From Paenibacillus beijingensis (GTDB lineage Bacteria > Bacillota > Bacilli > Paenibacillales > Paenibacillaceae), in the NCBI RefSeq assembly GCF_000961095.1, contig NZ_CP011058.1:3189501-3253500 (forward strand): a stretch of 64,000 bases of DNA. The letters run 5' to 3'. The position numbers and the translations under genes are program-made. Of the stretch, positions 24,968 to 33,730 are shown piece after piece; positions within the stretch are counted from its first letter, which is position 1, and every line of letters begins with the position of its first letter. The notes below the pieces were generated by a model that was not told the origin of the DNA, searched no databases, and saw only the letters and a program-made list of their open reading frames with translations.

Positions 24968-26203
24968 ATGAAAGCTTGGAAAGCAGCTTGCACGATGATC
25001 ATCTTGGGAAGCGTTATACTGGCGGGTTGCGGACAGGAAAACGAGAAGAACGAAGCGGCGTCTACAGGGACAAACGCAACCGTCGAGTCGAAGGCAAGTG
25101 AAACGAAACCTGCCGAGACGAAAGAAACGGCTGGAACGACCGAAACAGCTGAGACCGCAGCTGAAGGAACCGGGGCGTTCGTAAGCGCGGCCAAAGAGCT
25201 GGTAAGCGGACTGAAAGCGGATGCCGAAGCCGGAAAAGTCGACTGGGATAAATACAGCGAGCTCTACAATTCGAAATTGAAAGCGGTCGTTCAAGCGCGG
25301 GATACCGAGGCTGAAAGCCATGTCGACGAACAACTGGAGGCCGCTGCCGCAGCGGGCAAGGAAGGTTCGCTCAGCCCGGTCGTCGTCTCTCAGCTGTACG
25401 ATAAGCTTTTGCAGAAAGTGGCATTCTTGACGATGCGTCATGAGTTCAAGGAAGCGAATGAGAAATTTACGGATAAGCCATTTGTGGCGGATGAATTGAA
25501 AGAAGCGCGCGAAGTGTACGACGGGATTTTGAAAGGCATGGTTGAAAAGCGCGACACGGCGTATGAAACGCAGCTGGCCGGCATCATAGACAGTGGATTT
25601 GCCGAAATGGAGCAGGCGGCTGACAAAGGGGACAACCTCGCTTACAACCTGGGCAAGCAGCTCGTCGACAAATCGCTCATGAAAGCTTTCTATCTCGCTT
25701 CCGGGGCGGATAAAGGCTACGGCTATAAAGTGGAGCAAGCCGCCAAACAGCCGGGCGATAACGATCCGAAAGTCGGTCAGGCCGAAGGTTGGGCATTCTT
25801 CCAGTCACTGAAAACATATCTCGAAGGGCACGACAAAGAATCGGCGAACTACATTGAAAGCCAATTCGACCTCTCGAACGATGTAAAGAACGTCAAGGGT
25901 GATTTGATCAACCAGGCTTACGTTCGGGCGTTTGCAGCGACGGCGAAAGACGAATATACCGAGTCGTTTGAGAACTGGGGCAAGGATAAATCGGTGATCA
26001 CGGCACTCGAAGGGGCGTTGTTTATCAACGTCATCGAGCGCGATTTGAGCAAAGCGCTCGGCGGGGATGCGAAAGCGAAAGCTCTCACGGACAACGCCCA
26101 GAAGCTGCTGGACGAAGTGAAAGCAGGGAACAAGGAGCAGGCCGAAGCGACCTATAAATTGATCGAGGCAGATTTGAACAAGCTGGCCTCGTACGGCAAG
26201 TAA
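24968..26203 (+). CDS. Uncharacterised helical-repeat lipoprotein, probably Fur-regulated
   Basis: 411 residues. Lipoprotein signal MKAWKAACTMIILGSVILAG with lipobox LAGC, then a disordered Thr/Glu/Lys/Ala-rich linker to about residue 70. The mature domain is almost wholly charged helix. An internal duplication is visible: YNSKLKAVVQARDT and YDGILKGMVEKRDT begin two equivalent segments about 90 residues apart, each ending in a VDKSL..AF or YDKLLQKVAF-type helix, and a third weaker copy contains FFQSLKTYLEGHDKES. No cysteine besides the lipobox. I do not recognise the family. The Fur-like promoter suggests a role in iron-limited growth. GAGAGGGG precedes the ATG. Confidence 0.8.
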   Translation: MKAWKAACTMIILGSVILAGCGQENEKNEAASTGTNATVESKASETKPAETKETAGTTETAETAAEGTGAFVSAAKELVSGLKADAEAGKVDWDKYSELYNSKLKAVVQARDTEAESHVDEQLEAAAAAGKEGSLSPVVVSQLYDKLLQKVAFLTMRHEFKEANEKFTDKPFVADELKEAREVYDGILKGMVEKRDTAYETQLAGIIDSGFAEMEQAADKGDNLAYNLGKQLVDKSLMKAFYLASGADKGYGYKVEQAAKQPGDNDPKVGQAEGWAFFQSLKTYLEGHDKESANYIESQFDLSNDVKNVKGDLINQAYVRAFAATAKDEYTESFENWGKDKSVITALEGALFINVIERDLSKALGGDAKAKALTDNAQKLLDEVKAGNKEQAEATYKLIEADLNKLASYGK

Positions 26204-26237
26204 GACGAGTTAGAGTACGCGTTAGCTGAAATACAAT

Positions 26238-26279
26238 AGGACCTCCAGTTCCGCTTGGTCAAGCGGAATCGGAGGTCCT
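26238..26279 (+). terminator. Long hairpin terminator after the lipoprotein gene
   Basis: Stem AGGACCTCC...TTCCGCTT / AAGCGGAA...GGAGGTCCT (about 19 bp with one mismatch region), 4-base loop GGTC. Only a short TTCCT follows, so termination strength is unclear. Confidence 0.65.
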
Positions 26280-26679
26280 TCCTGCTTTGTGCTTGGCGAA
26301 AGCCCGTCCGCCTCAACTCCGCCATTGTCGGTATCACTGGCGGTCGTCTCCGCTAATCCCGCGGACGGACCTCTCAAAGCCTGCGAATGTGCAGTTTTTA
26401 TCGATCAAAATCGTTTGTCGCAAGGGAAAAGCTGCAAATGTGCAGGAATTCCAAGCTTTTTTGGCTTGAACATGCGATTGGAAGACGAAAAAAATGTATT
26501 TTTGCAGGAATTTTCACTTGGTGGATCAATAAAAAGAAAAAAGATGTACGATCGCAGGTATTTCAAAAATTCCCCTTTATGCAGAGCCCCTTCGTGCAGA
26601 GCGATAGGGGACCTCCTTTTTTAACGTACTTTTTTTACGTAACTACCCGGACCGAGCGCCCAGCGCACCTTCCGCCCGT
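26280..26679. repeat. Intergenic region with degenerate ~51-bp repeats
   Basis: 400 bases without a credible gene. Four degenerate units are built around an ATGT...GCAG core: CTGCGAATGTGCAG (26381), CTGCAAATGTGCAG (26432), ATGTATTTTTGCAGGAATT (26494) and ATGTACGATCGCAGGTATTT (26544). The GCAG cores are 51, 61 and 51 bases apart. The block ends in a C-rich/G-rich inverted segment (CCCCTTTATGC...GATAGGGG) and a T run. Function unknown. Confidence 0.5.
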
Positions 26680-27891
26680 TCACTCGGCAAGCGAGAAATG
26701 AAATATGTCCTGAAGCAGGATGGACGCGGCGGCGATCAGATCGGCGTCTTTGCCGAGCGTTGATTGGCGGATCGGAAGATTCCGCAGGACGGGCAGCGCA
26801 TGGGAGGCCACGTACTTCCTGACGTTCTCGATCACCCGGTTATTGTCCACACACACGCTTCCGCCTATAATGACGATTTCCGGATTGAACAGATTGATCA
26901 GGTTAACCATTCCGAGTCCCAAAAAACTGCTGATTTCGTCTGCCAGATCGACGGCTAACGGATCGTGCTTTTGAATCGCTTCCTTGAATATGGCAGGCGT
27001 GATCCGTGTAATATCTCCTTCCGCCAGATCCATAATGACGGACGGTTTGCCGCGCGTGACCGAGGCGAAAATTCGCGAATAGACGGCCGGCCAGTTGACG
27101 TAATTTTCGAGGCAGCCCACATTGCCGCATTCACAGCGAATCCCGTTCCGGTCCACAATCGTATGCCCCAGCTCGCCGGCTCCGCCGACGCCGCCCCGCA
27201 GCAAAATATCGTGAAAGAAAATGCCTGCGCCCACCCCGTCCGCCACGGAAACGTAAATCATATTTTTGCACTTGCCGTAAGGCCCGAACCTTTTTTCAGC
27301 CAGCACCATCGCATTCAAATCGTTCTCCACCCACGTTTTGATGCCGAAACGGGTTTCTATCAGCTGCTTAAAAGGGATGTTTTCCAAGTGGAGCTTGGAA
27401 TTGAAATACAACGTTCCAGACTCGGAGTTGACGACGCCTGGCGTAATGAGCGAGATGCCGATGCACTGCTCGCGGGGCGGACATTGTTGAAGGAACAGGG
27501 CGATATCGGAAAGAATGGCCTCAATCAGCTCGTCTCCTGACAGCGACCGTACCGGCCTGGCGCTTCGGCGGCTGATGTTTGCTTCCAGATTCATTTGGGC
27601 AATCTCAATCATGAAGTTCGATACGGAAATACCGATCAAATAAAGGTGATCCGAAGCCAATTTCAGCAAAATCGGTTTTCTTCCGCCGTTGGATGCGCCT
27701 GCGCCAACCTCGCAGACGTAGCCTTCTTTCATCAGCTCCTGCGTGGCCGATGCGACCGTGGTCGGGCTGATGCCGTTGCGTTTGGCGATTTCGCTCCTGG
27801 AGATCGGTCCGTGTTCCCGTATCATGTTAAGAATAATGGAGCGGTTTAATTCTTGAACGAGTTTCAAATCTCCGGTTCTAATTTTGCCCAC
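26680..27891 (-). CDS. ROK-family transcriptional regulator (XylR/NagC type)
   Basis: 403 residues. An N-terminal winged helix-turn-helix (GPISRSEIAKRNGISPTTVA) is joined to a ROK sugar-kinase-like domain with the glycine-rich ADGVGAGIFFHDILLRGGVG, GELGHTIVD and the zinc motif CECGNVGCLENY. Such proteins are sugar-sensing repressors, not kinases. The start is GTG at 27891 after AAGGAGG; a frame extension to TTG 27945 is possible. It diverges from the sugar ABC importer at 28159, and the 17-bp palindrome at 27959 in between is its likely operator. Expected effector: the imported sugar or a phosphorylated derivative. Confidence 0.88.
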   Translation of the reverse strand: MGKIRTGDLKLVQELNRSIILNMIREHGPISRSEIAKRNGISPTTVASATQELMKEGYVCEVGAGASNGGRKPILLKLASDHLYLIGISVSNFMIEIAQMNLEANISRRSARPVRSLSGDELIEAILSDIALFLQQCPPREQCIGISLITPGVVNSESGTLYFNSKLHLENIPFKQLIETRFGIKTWVENDLNAMVLAEKRFGPYGKCKNMIYVSVADGVGAGIFFHDILLRGGVGGAGELGHTIVDRNGIRCECGNVGCLENYVNWPAVYSRIFASVTRGKPSVIMDLAEGDITRITPAIFKEAIQKHDPLAVDLADEISSFLGLGMVNLINLFNPEIVIIGGSVCVDNNRVIENVRKYVASHALPVLRNLPIRQSTLGKDADLIAAASILLQDIFHFSLAE

Positions 27892-27958
27892 TTCGGATCG
27901 AACCTCCTTGCCACTTGTTCCATCAAGTGGATTAATCGGACACAAAATCTCTTGTTAG

Positions 27959-27975
27959 TGTTATATAATATAACA
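27959..27975. promoter_or_regulatory. 17-bp palindrome between ROK gene and ABC importer
   Basis: Perfect palindrome TGTTATATAATATAACA in the divergent intergenic region. It is the best candidate operator for the ROK repressor. A second inverted repeat, CCACTTG-N6-CAAGTGG, lies at 27911-27930, just upstream of the ROK ribosome site. Confidence 0.5.
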
Positions 27976-28158
27976 TAACTATATTGATTTATTCCAGGAA
28001 AATCGATATACTGAACTTAAATGTTAGAAAAAGTAACATTTACCCTCGTAATACCGTCATTCCTCGATCGGAAACGCGCAGAAGTAACTACGTCTAATGG
28101 AAAAAGTAAGTTAATGGGGAGGTCCGCAACGAAAATTCCAATTTTATGGGAGGTTTCT

Positions 28159-29499
28159 ATGAAAAGAAAATCATCCGTTTGGGCATTGCTTATGATCGTT
28201 TTGGCGGTAGCGGTTCTGTCCGCTTGCGGGAAAAACTCCAATTCAGCCGACTCCGGCGGTACAACGGCAACAAATTCAGGCGGTACAACAGAAACGGATA
28301 CATCCAAGAACGACAAGCCGCTCTCAGGCACCGTACTCCATACCATCTCCAGTCCCTCCAATGAAGAGTTCTTCGCGAAAATCAATCAAGAGTTTAAAGA
28401 TAAAACAGGCATTGATGTGCAAGTCGATACGGTCGGCTACAACGATGTCGCTCCGAAGCTGATGAACTCGTTCATGGCCGGCGGCAGCACATACGACCTC
28501 TTTGTTATGGACGTCATCGATCTGCCCCGCTTCGTCTCGGCCGGTTGGGTGGCTCCCGTCGATCAATGGATCACCGACGATATGAAGAAAGATCTGCTCC
28601 CTTTCGCCGCTCAGGCGCTCCAATACCAGGGCAAATTTTACGGTTTGCCTTACGCCTCCGAATACAAGTCTTTCGTTTACAACAAGACGCTGCTCGAGAA
28701 AGCCGGATTTACGGCACCGCCGAAAACATGGGATGAATTTATTGCGTACAGCAAAGCGCTGCAGGAGAAAGGCATCGTCAAATACGCGTCCGCTTGGGCG
28801 TGGAGCCAGACGGAAGGTCTTGTGTGCGACTTTGTTGCCATCGCATCCAGTATGGGCGGCAAGCTGTTCGACGACAGCGGAAATCCGGTATTGAACAGCC
28901 CCGAGAACGTCAAAGCGCTGCAACTGATGGTAGACATGATTTACAAGGATAAAATCGTCGATCCCGCATCGCTGCAATATAATGAATCTAATGTGCTGAA
29001 CGCTATGTCCGCCGGCGATATCGCCTTTGAGCTGAACTGGGGACTGCCGCTCACGCCTCTTAACGACGCATCCCAATCGAAAATCGTCGGACAAGCCGAC
29101 GTCGCCCCGCTCCCGTATACGGTATCGAGCGCAACGATCGCCGGACCGATGTCCTATGCTATTTCCGCCGGTTCCAAAAATAAAGATGCGGCTTGGGAAT
29201 ACATCAAGTTTCTGAACGATCAAAACGGTGCCAAGCGTCAAGCGCTTGAAATCGGCATGTTCCCGGGCTGGAAAAGCGTTTATGAAGATGCTGAAGTGAA
29301 ATCGGGCGTTCCGGGACTCGATAAAATTTTGGAGCAAGCCGAAGTGGCCGTCAACCGTCCGCAAATTCCGTGGTATAACGAATGGTCCTCCAAATTCCAG
29401 GTTGAGCTGCAAAACGCGCTGACGCAAAAGAAAACGCCGCAGCAAGCGCTGGACGACGCGATGGCGGAATCGCTGAAAGTGAAGGAAAGCAACAGCTGA
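28159..29499 (+). CDS. Sugar ABC transporter substrate-binding lipoprotein
   Basis: 446 residues, bacterial solute-binding family 1 (maltodextrin type). Lipoprotein signal with lipobox LSAC (VLSACGKNSN) at about residue 22, followed by a Ser/Gly/Thr-rich linker. The core has SSPSNEEFFAKINQEFKDKT, VDTVGYNDVAPKLMNSFMAG, YDLFVMDVIDLPRF, GKFYGLPYASEYKSFVYNK and a C-terminal KKTPQQALDDA helix, all typical. ATG 28159 follows GGGAGG; the frame opens further upstream (28021) without a site. It heads an operon with two permeases, a GNAT protein and two Gfo/Idh/MocA enzymes. The sugar is unknown; no ATPase is encoded here, so an MsmX-like ATPase (perhaps that at 54934) would serve. Confidence 0.9.
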   Translation: MKRKSSVWALLMIVLAVAVLSACGKNSNSADSGGTTATNSGGTTETDTSKNDKPLSGTVLHTISSPSNEEFFAKINQEFKDKTGIDVQVDTVGYNDVAPKLMNSFMAGGSTYDLFVMDVIDLPRFVSAGWVAPVDQWITDDMKKDLLPFAAQALQYQGKFYGLPYASEYKSFVYNKTLLEKAGFTAPPKTWDEFIAYSKALQEKGIVKYASAWAWSQTEGLVCDFVAIASSMGGKLFDDSGNPVLNSPENVKALQLMVDMIYKDKIVDPASLQYNESNVLNAMSAGDIAFELNWGLPLTPLNDASQSKIVGQADVAPLPYTVSSATIAGPMSYAISAGSKNKDAAWEYIKFLNDQNGAKRQALEIGMFPGWKSVYEDAEVKSGVPGLDKILEQAEVAVNRPQIPWYNEWSSKFQVELQNALTQKKTPQQALDDAMAESLKVKESNS

Positions 29500-29563
29500 G
29501 GAGCTCTCTGACAAGGCTCCCTGGCATCTTGCGCCGGCTGCGGTCCGGAAAGAAGGGATGACG

Positions 29564-30502
29564 ATGATTAACAAAGCTGCGCGGGAAATGTCCTCGCCGA
29601 AAAAAATGATCTCCGAGAAAAAAATGATCTCAGAACCGAAATTCGCGCTTCTGCTGCTGCTTCCGACAATCGTGATCCTTTTGGGACTGCTGCTGTACCC
29701 GTTTCTCTACTCCATCTATCTTGCTTTCGTCAATCTGAACTTGACGAAGCCGTGGATCGGCACCAAATTTGTCGGGCTTGAAAACTTCGCAACGGTTCTG
29801 AAGGATAACGAGTTTTGGCTCAGTATGCTGACGACGTTTTATTTTACCGTATTTAATGTTGCAGCAAGCATGGTGATCGGGCTTGCTGCAGCCCTTCTTT
29901 TTAATACGAAGTTTCGCTTCAGGGGGCTGGCCCGGTCGCTTCTGCTCATTCCGTGGGCGATGCCGGGCGTCGTCAATGCGATGCTGTGGCAGACGATGCT
30001 GCACCCGAATTACGGTTTGGTGAACGGCCTGCTGCTCAAGCTCGGCTTGATCTCGGACCCGATCAACTGGCTGTCCGATCCGAAGCTGGCGCTCGCCTCC
30101 GTTATAACGGCACAGCTGTGGACGTCATTTCCGTTCGTAGCGCTGATGTACCTCGCTGCACTGCAGTCTATTCCGTATGATCTGATTGAGGCGGGCAAAA
30201 TCGACGGAGCCGGCACATTTCGCATTTTCACCCATATTATCGTAAAGCTGCTCGTTCCGGTGACGCTCGTGCTGCTCGTGCTGCGGACGATCGACTCCTT
30301 CCGCACGTTCGATCTTATTTTTGCGATGACTAAAGGAGGGCCCGCCAACGCCACGGAGCTTGCCGGCGTCTATCTGTACAAGCAGGGGTTCATGTTCAGC
30401 AACTTCGGTGTCGGTTCGGCGGGAAGTTATGTGCTGACCGCCTTTATCCTGGTGTTCGTCATTCTTTATATGCGTATTCTGCGGCAGAGGGACGATCATT
30501 GA
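29564..30502 (+). CDS. Sugar ABC transporter permease (MalF-like)
   Basis: 312 residues, six predicted membrane helices. Seen: FALLLLLPTIVILLGLLLYP, LNLTKPWIGTKFVGLENFAT and the EAA loop IPYDLIEAGKIDGAGTFRIF followed by THIIVKLLVPVTL. The N-terminus carries an unusual tandem KKMISEKKMISE. ATG 29564 is better spaced from AGAAGGG than ATG 29558. It lies between the binding protein and the second permease; gaps of 64 and 19 bases indicate one operon. Confidence 0.89.
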   Translation: MINKAAREMSSPKKMISEKKMISEPKFALLLLLPTIVILLGLLLYPFLYSIYLAFVNLNLTKPWIGTKFVGLENFATVLKDNEFWLSMLTTFYFTVFNVAASMVIGLAAALLFNTKFRFRGLARSLLLIPWAMPGVVNAMLWQTMLHPNYGLVNGLLLKLGLISDPINWLSDPKLALASVITAQLWTSFPFVALMYLAALQSIPYDLIEAGKIDGAGTFRIFTHIIVKLLVPVTLVLLVLRTIDSFRTFDLIFAMTKGGPANATELAGVYLYKQGFMFSNFGVGSAGSYVLTAFILVFVILYMRILRQRDDH

Positions 30503-30521
30503 GGAAAGGGGGAGGGAACCA

Positions 30522-31361
30522 ATGTCAAAAGGATTGAACCGGATCCTGCTCTATATCGGCGTCATCGTTGTCATCTGTTTTACCGTCGCTCCGCTGTTGT
30601 GGGCGTTCGTCGTCAGCGTTTCGCCTGCGACCGAATTGTCGACGCTTGCCCGGCAGTGGCTGCCCCGCCAAATGACCTTTGACAATTACGTGCAGGTGCT
30701 CAGCTTGTCGGATAATGCGGACACGTTCAAAAACTCGCTGCTGAACAGCTTCATCGTGGCCGGTTCCACGACGTTTTTGGCGCTTATTTTCGGATCATTC
30801 GGAGCGTACGCGTTCGCAAGGCTGCGGTTCAGATTCAAGGACCGGCTCTCCGTCATTTTTCTGTTTACACAAATGGTGCCGAGCATCGCGATTGCGCTGC
30901 CGCTTTATTTGATCTTCAAAAATATCGGGCTGCTGGATACGAAAACGTCGCTTACGCTGGCGAACTTGTCCTTCACGCTGCCGTTCATTATTTGGATGAT
31001 GCGTGCTTTCTTCGGGTCGATTCCGAAAGAGCTCGAGGAAGCGGCGTTTATTGACGGCCTGGGCCGGTTCGGCGCGCTCTTCCGGATCATCCTGCCCATC
31101 TCGGCGCCGGGATTGTTCGCGATCGGGGTGTTTGCTTACTTGAATACGTGGAATGAATTCAATACCGCGCTTGTATTGACCGGTTCGGACCAGTCGAAAA
31201 CGATGCCGGTTGTCATTAACGAGTTTCTTGGGCGGTTCTCGGTCGATTACGGTCTTATGGCATCGTCCGGTATTATCGGCTTGCTGCCCCCGGTGCTGCT
31301 CGCTCTTGTCTTCCAGCGTTATTTGGTTGACGGGATGACGTCCGGCGCGGTGAAGGGATGA
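30522..31361 (+). CDS. Sugar ABC transporter permease (MalG-like)
   Basis: 279 residues, six predicted membrane helices, MalG/UgpE-type partner of the preceding permease. Seen: FTVAPLLWAFVVSVSPATEL, SFGAYAFARLRFRFKDRL, the EAA loop IPKELEEAAFIDGLGRFGAL, and a C-terminal DGMTSGAVKG typical of the subfamily. GGAAAGGGGGAGGG precedes the ATG. The stop codon overlaps an ATGA where the next gene could begin. Confidence 0.9.
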   Translation: MSKGLNRILLYIGVIVVICFTVAPLLWAFVVSVSPATELSTLARQWLPRQMTFDNYVQVLSLSDNADTFKNSLLNSFIVAGSTTFLALIFGSFGAYAFARLRFRFKDRLSVIFLFTQMVPSIAIALPLYLIFKNIGLLDTKTSLTLANLSFTLPFIIWMMRAFFGSIPKELEEAAFIDGLGRFGALFRIILPISAPGLFAIGVFAYLNTWNEFNTALVLTGSDQSKTMPVVINEFLGRFSVDYGLMASSGIIGLLPPVLLALVFQRYLVDGMTSGAVKG

Positions 31362-31381
31362 CGTGGAGAAGAGGTGCGGAT

Positions 31382-32584
31382 GTGGCTCGAATTGAAATTC
31401 GCCATGTGAGGGGCCGTGCGGAAATGGAGCGGGTGTACGATCTGCTCGGAAATGTGTTTACGGTCGGCAGAGCTTTTTTTCAAAAACGTCTTGATTACGA
31501 TGCCGCCTACGATCCGGAAACGACATGGGTGGCGACGGTGGAAGGCGAGCTGGCCGCTTCGGTGCAGCTGTTTCCTTACGACATGCGCGTCGGCGAAGCC
31601 CGCCTTAAGATCGGGGGAATAGGGAGCGTTTCTTCCGATCCGCGCTTCCGCGGCATGGGCTTGGTGCACGGGATTTTGCTGGAGATGACCGAATGGATGA
31701 AAAAGCGCGAATACGATTTGTCGCTTTTGTTTACCGGCATTCATCCTTTCTATGAAAAGGTGGGCTGGGAGACGGTTGAGGAGCCTAGGTATGAGCTTGA
31801 TGCCGCGTCCGTTGCGGGAAGTTACGATGATTCCGTCTACCGCATCTCGTCTTTCTCCAGATCCGATCTGGAAGAAATCATGGCGGTTTGCGATGCGTAC
31901 AATGCCGGGAACACGAACTCCCGCATCCGTTCTGCCGAATACTGGGACGGGCTGCTGAAATGGAGCGACAATTTGTTCGGGAGCTTTTTGACCGCCCGGA
32001 AGAAAGGTCGCATTGTTGCCTACGCCATAGCAGGAAATGAAAAGGATGGAGCGGTTGAGCTGCAGGAGTGCGCTTTTATGGATGGGGAAGGCGCCGCAAT
32101 GAAACCGCTCTTCGCGGCATTGGCTGCCGGCGAAACGGTCAAACGGCTATCGGCTGTCATTCCGGAAGACGGCATCCTGTCGGAGGCGCTCCGATCGCTC
32201 GGGCCGGTAGACGTGCAGATCGGCAACTACTCGATGTGGAAAATCATCGGATTTGCGCCGATGCTGCGCAAGCTCGAGCCGGTGTTCACGCGCCGGTTGG
32301 TGGAGGCGGACGAAGCGAACAGGGCGGTTATGCCGGAGCGCGTGCTGCTGCGCTGCGGGGGCGAAAAGGCGGTTCTCGCAATCGGTTCACACGGCGCTGC
32401 TGTTCTTCCGGCTTCCGAAACGCTTGAATACGACGAAGAAATCAAATGTACCGCTGCCGAGTTTTCGGCGATGCTCACTCAGGGATCCCAGGTGCTAACG
32501 CGGGAATCGCTGAAGGGTCATCCGGTAGTTCGGGCGCTTTTTCCGGGGCAGCGGTATGCGATGTGGAAGACGGAGGCGTTTTGA
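31382..32584 (+). CDS. Eis-like GNAT N-acetyltransferase
   Basis: About 400 residues, the length of Eis-type acetyltransferases, with two GNAT folds and a C-terminal sterol-carrier-like domain. The acetyl-CoA motif is IGGIGSVSSDPRFRGMGLVH then GILLEMTEWMKKREYDLSLL, and FYEKVGWE follows. GTG 31382 is preferred because AGAGGTG is well spaced; an ATG at 31358, overlapping the permease stop, is the alternative and would add 8 residues. It is cotranscribed with the sugar importer. Eis proteins acetylate amines of antibiotics or other substrates; here a sugar-linked role is possible, which is inference. Confidence 0.83.
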   Translation: MARIEIRHVRGRAEMERVYDLLGNVFTVGRAFFQKRLDYDAAYDPETTWVATVEGELAASVQLFPYDMRVGEARLKIGGIGSVSSDPRFRGMGLVHGILLEMTEWMKKREYDLSLLFTGIHPFYEKVGWETVEEPRYELDAASVAGSYDDSVYRISSFSRSDLEEIMAVCDAYNAGNTNSRIRSAEYWDGLLKWSDNLFGSFLTARKKGRIVAYAIAGNEKDGAVELQECAFMDGEGAAMKPLFAALAAGETVKRLSAVIPEDGILSEALRSLGPVDVQIGNYSMWKIIGFAPMLRKLEPVFTRRLVEADEANRAVMPERVLLRCGGEKAVLAIGSHGAAVLPASETLEYDEEIKCTAAEFSAMLTQGSQVLTRESLKGHPVVRALFPGQRYAMWKTEAF

Positions 32585-32630
32585 CGGATATGACGGATAT
32601 GACGGATTTCGGCATGTAAAGGAGCGAGTT

Positions 32631-33620
32631 ATGTTATACGTATTGGTAATTGGCGCAGGTACAATGGGCAGGACGCATGCCGAAGCATATGCTGCAATGG
32701 AAGGCGTACAGCTCGCCGGAATCGCCGACGCGGATCTGGCGTCGGCCGAGAAGGCGGCGCGGCAGTTTGGAACGCAGGAGTTCGGCAGCTATGAGGAAGC
32801 TGCGGAGTCGCTTGAAACGATCGACGTCGTCGACGTTTGCCTGCCGACCTTTTTGCACCGGGAGTTCGTGCTCAAAGCGGCGGACGACGGCAAGCACGTC
32901 ATCTGCGAGAAGCCGCTCGCCGGCAGCCTCGACGATGCACGGTTTATGATCGATTATTGCGCGGCCAAAGGCGTCCGGTTGTTCGTCGGCCATGTCGTGC
33001 GGTTTTTTCCGGAGTATGAAAAAGCGAAGCGGCTGATGGAGGAGTCGGCTATTGGTGAAGTTGCGGTGGCCAAAGCGAGCCGGACATCCGGCTTTCCGAG
33101 AGCGTGGAACAATTGGTATGCCGATTCCAGCAAAAGCGGCGGCGTCCTGATGGACCTCTCCATTCATGACTTCGATTATTTGCGCTGGTGTTTCGGCGAG
33201 GTTGAGCGTGTGTTTGCCAAGTCGACGCCCCCTTCGTCCTCCGTGGAAGGAGGGTATGCGCTCACAACGCTGACGTTCCGCAGCGGGGTGATCGCCCATG
33301 TCGAAGGGTCGTGGTCGCATCAAAAATTTACGACCTCCTTTGAATTTGCCGGTACGGACGGCATTATCGATTACAACAGCGCGAAGGACAACCCGATCGT
33401 ATCGTTTACCCGGACGAAGGGTGAGCCGGCCGGCGGCGTGCCCGTTCCGGAAAGCCCGCTGCTGGAAACGCCGTATTACCGGGAACTGGCGCATTTCATG
33501 TCCTGTATCACTACGGGAGCGGAGCCGATCGTGACGGCGGAAGACGCTTATCAGGCACTCGCCATTTCGCTCGCGGCCATCCGATCGGCCGAAACGGGCG
33601 AAGCGGTAACGCCGGGTTAA
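32631..33620 (+). CDS. Gfo/Idh/MocA-family oxidoreductase
   Basis: 329 residues, NAD(P)-dependent sugar or inositol oxidoreductase. N-terminal Rossmann motif VIGAGTMGRTHAEAYAAMEG, then CEKPLAGSLDDA (the EKP motif with catalytic lysine) near residue 95. The C-terminal half is the family beta-sheet domain with GGVLMDLSIHDFDYLRW. ATG 32631 follows AAAGGAG; three tandem copies of TATGACGGA-like units precede it (about 32583-32609). It belongs to the sugar importer operon; a paralogue follows after an inserted repeat element. Confidence 0.89.
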   Translation: MLYVLVIGAGTMGRTHAEAYAAMEGVQLAGIADADLASAEKAARQFGTQEFGSYEEAAESLETIDVVDVCLPTFLHREFVLKAADDGKHVICEKPLAGSLDDARFMIDYCAAKGVRLFVGHVVRFFPEYEKAKRLMEESAIGEVAVAKASRTSGFPRAWNNWYADSSKSGGVLMDLSIHDFDYLRWCFGEVERVFAKSTPPSSSVEGGYALTTLTFRSGVIAHVEGSWSHQKFTTSFEFAGTDGIIDYNSAKDNPIVSFTRTKGEPAGGVPVPESPLLETPYYRELAHFMSCITTGAEPIVTAEDAYQALAISLAAIRSAETGEAVTPG

Positions 33621-33637
33621 CAGCGCCATGAACCAAA

Positions 33638-33722
33638 GCTTATGCTTACGAAGTGGTTTTGCCTGCAGCAAAACCTAGGCTTATGCTTACGAAGCGGTTT
33701 TGCCTCCGGCAAAACCTTTAGG
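33638..33722 (+). repeat. Two tandem copies of a palindromic repeat element
   Basis: Copies at 33638-33678 and 33679-33722 share GCTTATGCTTACGAAG followed by a hairpin GGTTTTGC-N5-GCAAAACC and CCT. A third, diverged copy lies at 56194-56235. The second copy ends in TTTAGG, which with the next bases forms the AGGAGG ribosome site of the following gene. Confidence 0.7.
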
Positions 33723-33730
33723 AGGATCGT

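Noticed and set aside
26287..26701. Small overlapping open frames in the region after the lipoprotein
   Set aside because: No ribosome sites, and they run through the degenerate repeats; no family resemblance.
26680..27891. ROK protein as a sugar kinase
   Set aside because: The N-terminal helix-turn-helix and divergent position beside an importer mark it as a repressor.
28324..29574. 416-codon open frame antisense to the sugar-binding protein
   Set aside because: Shadow frame; the plus strand has a lipoprotein signal and family motifs.
32583..32609. Tandem TATGACGGA units before the first oxidoreductase gene
   Set aside because: Only about three short copies inside the end of the previous frame and the gap; too little to claim a function.
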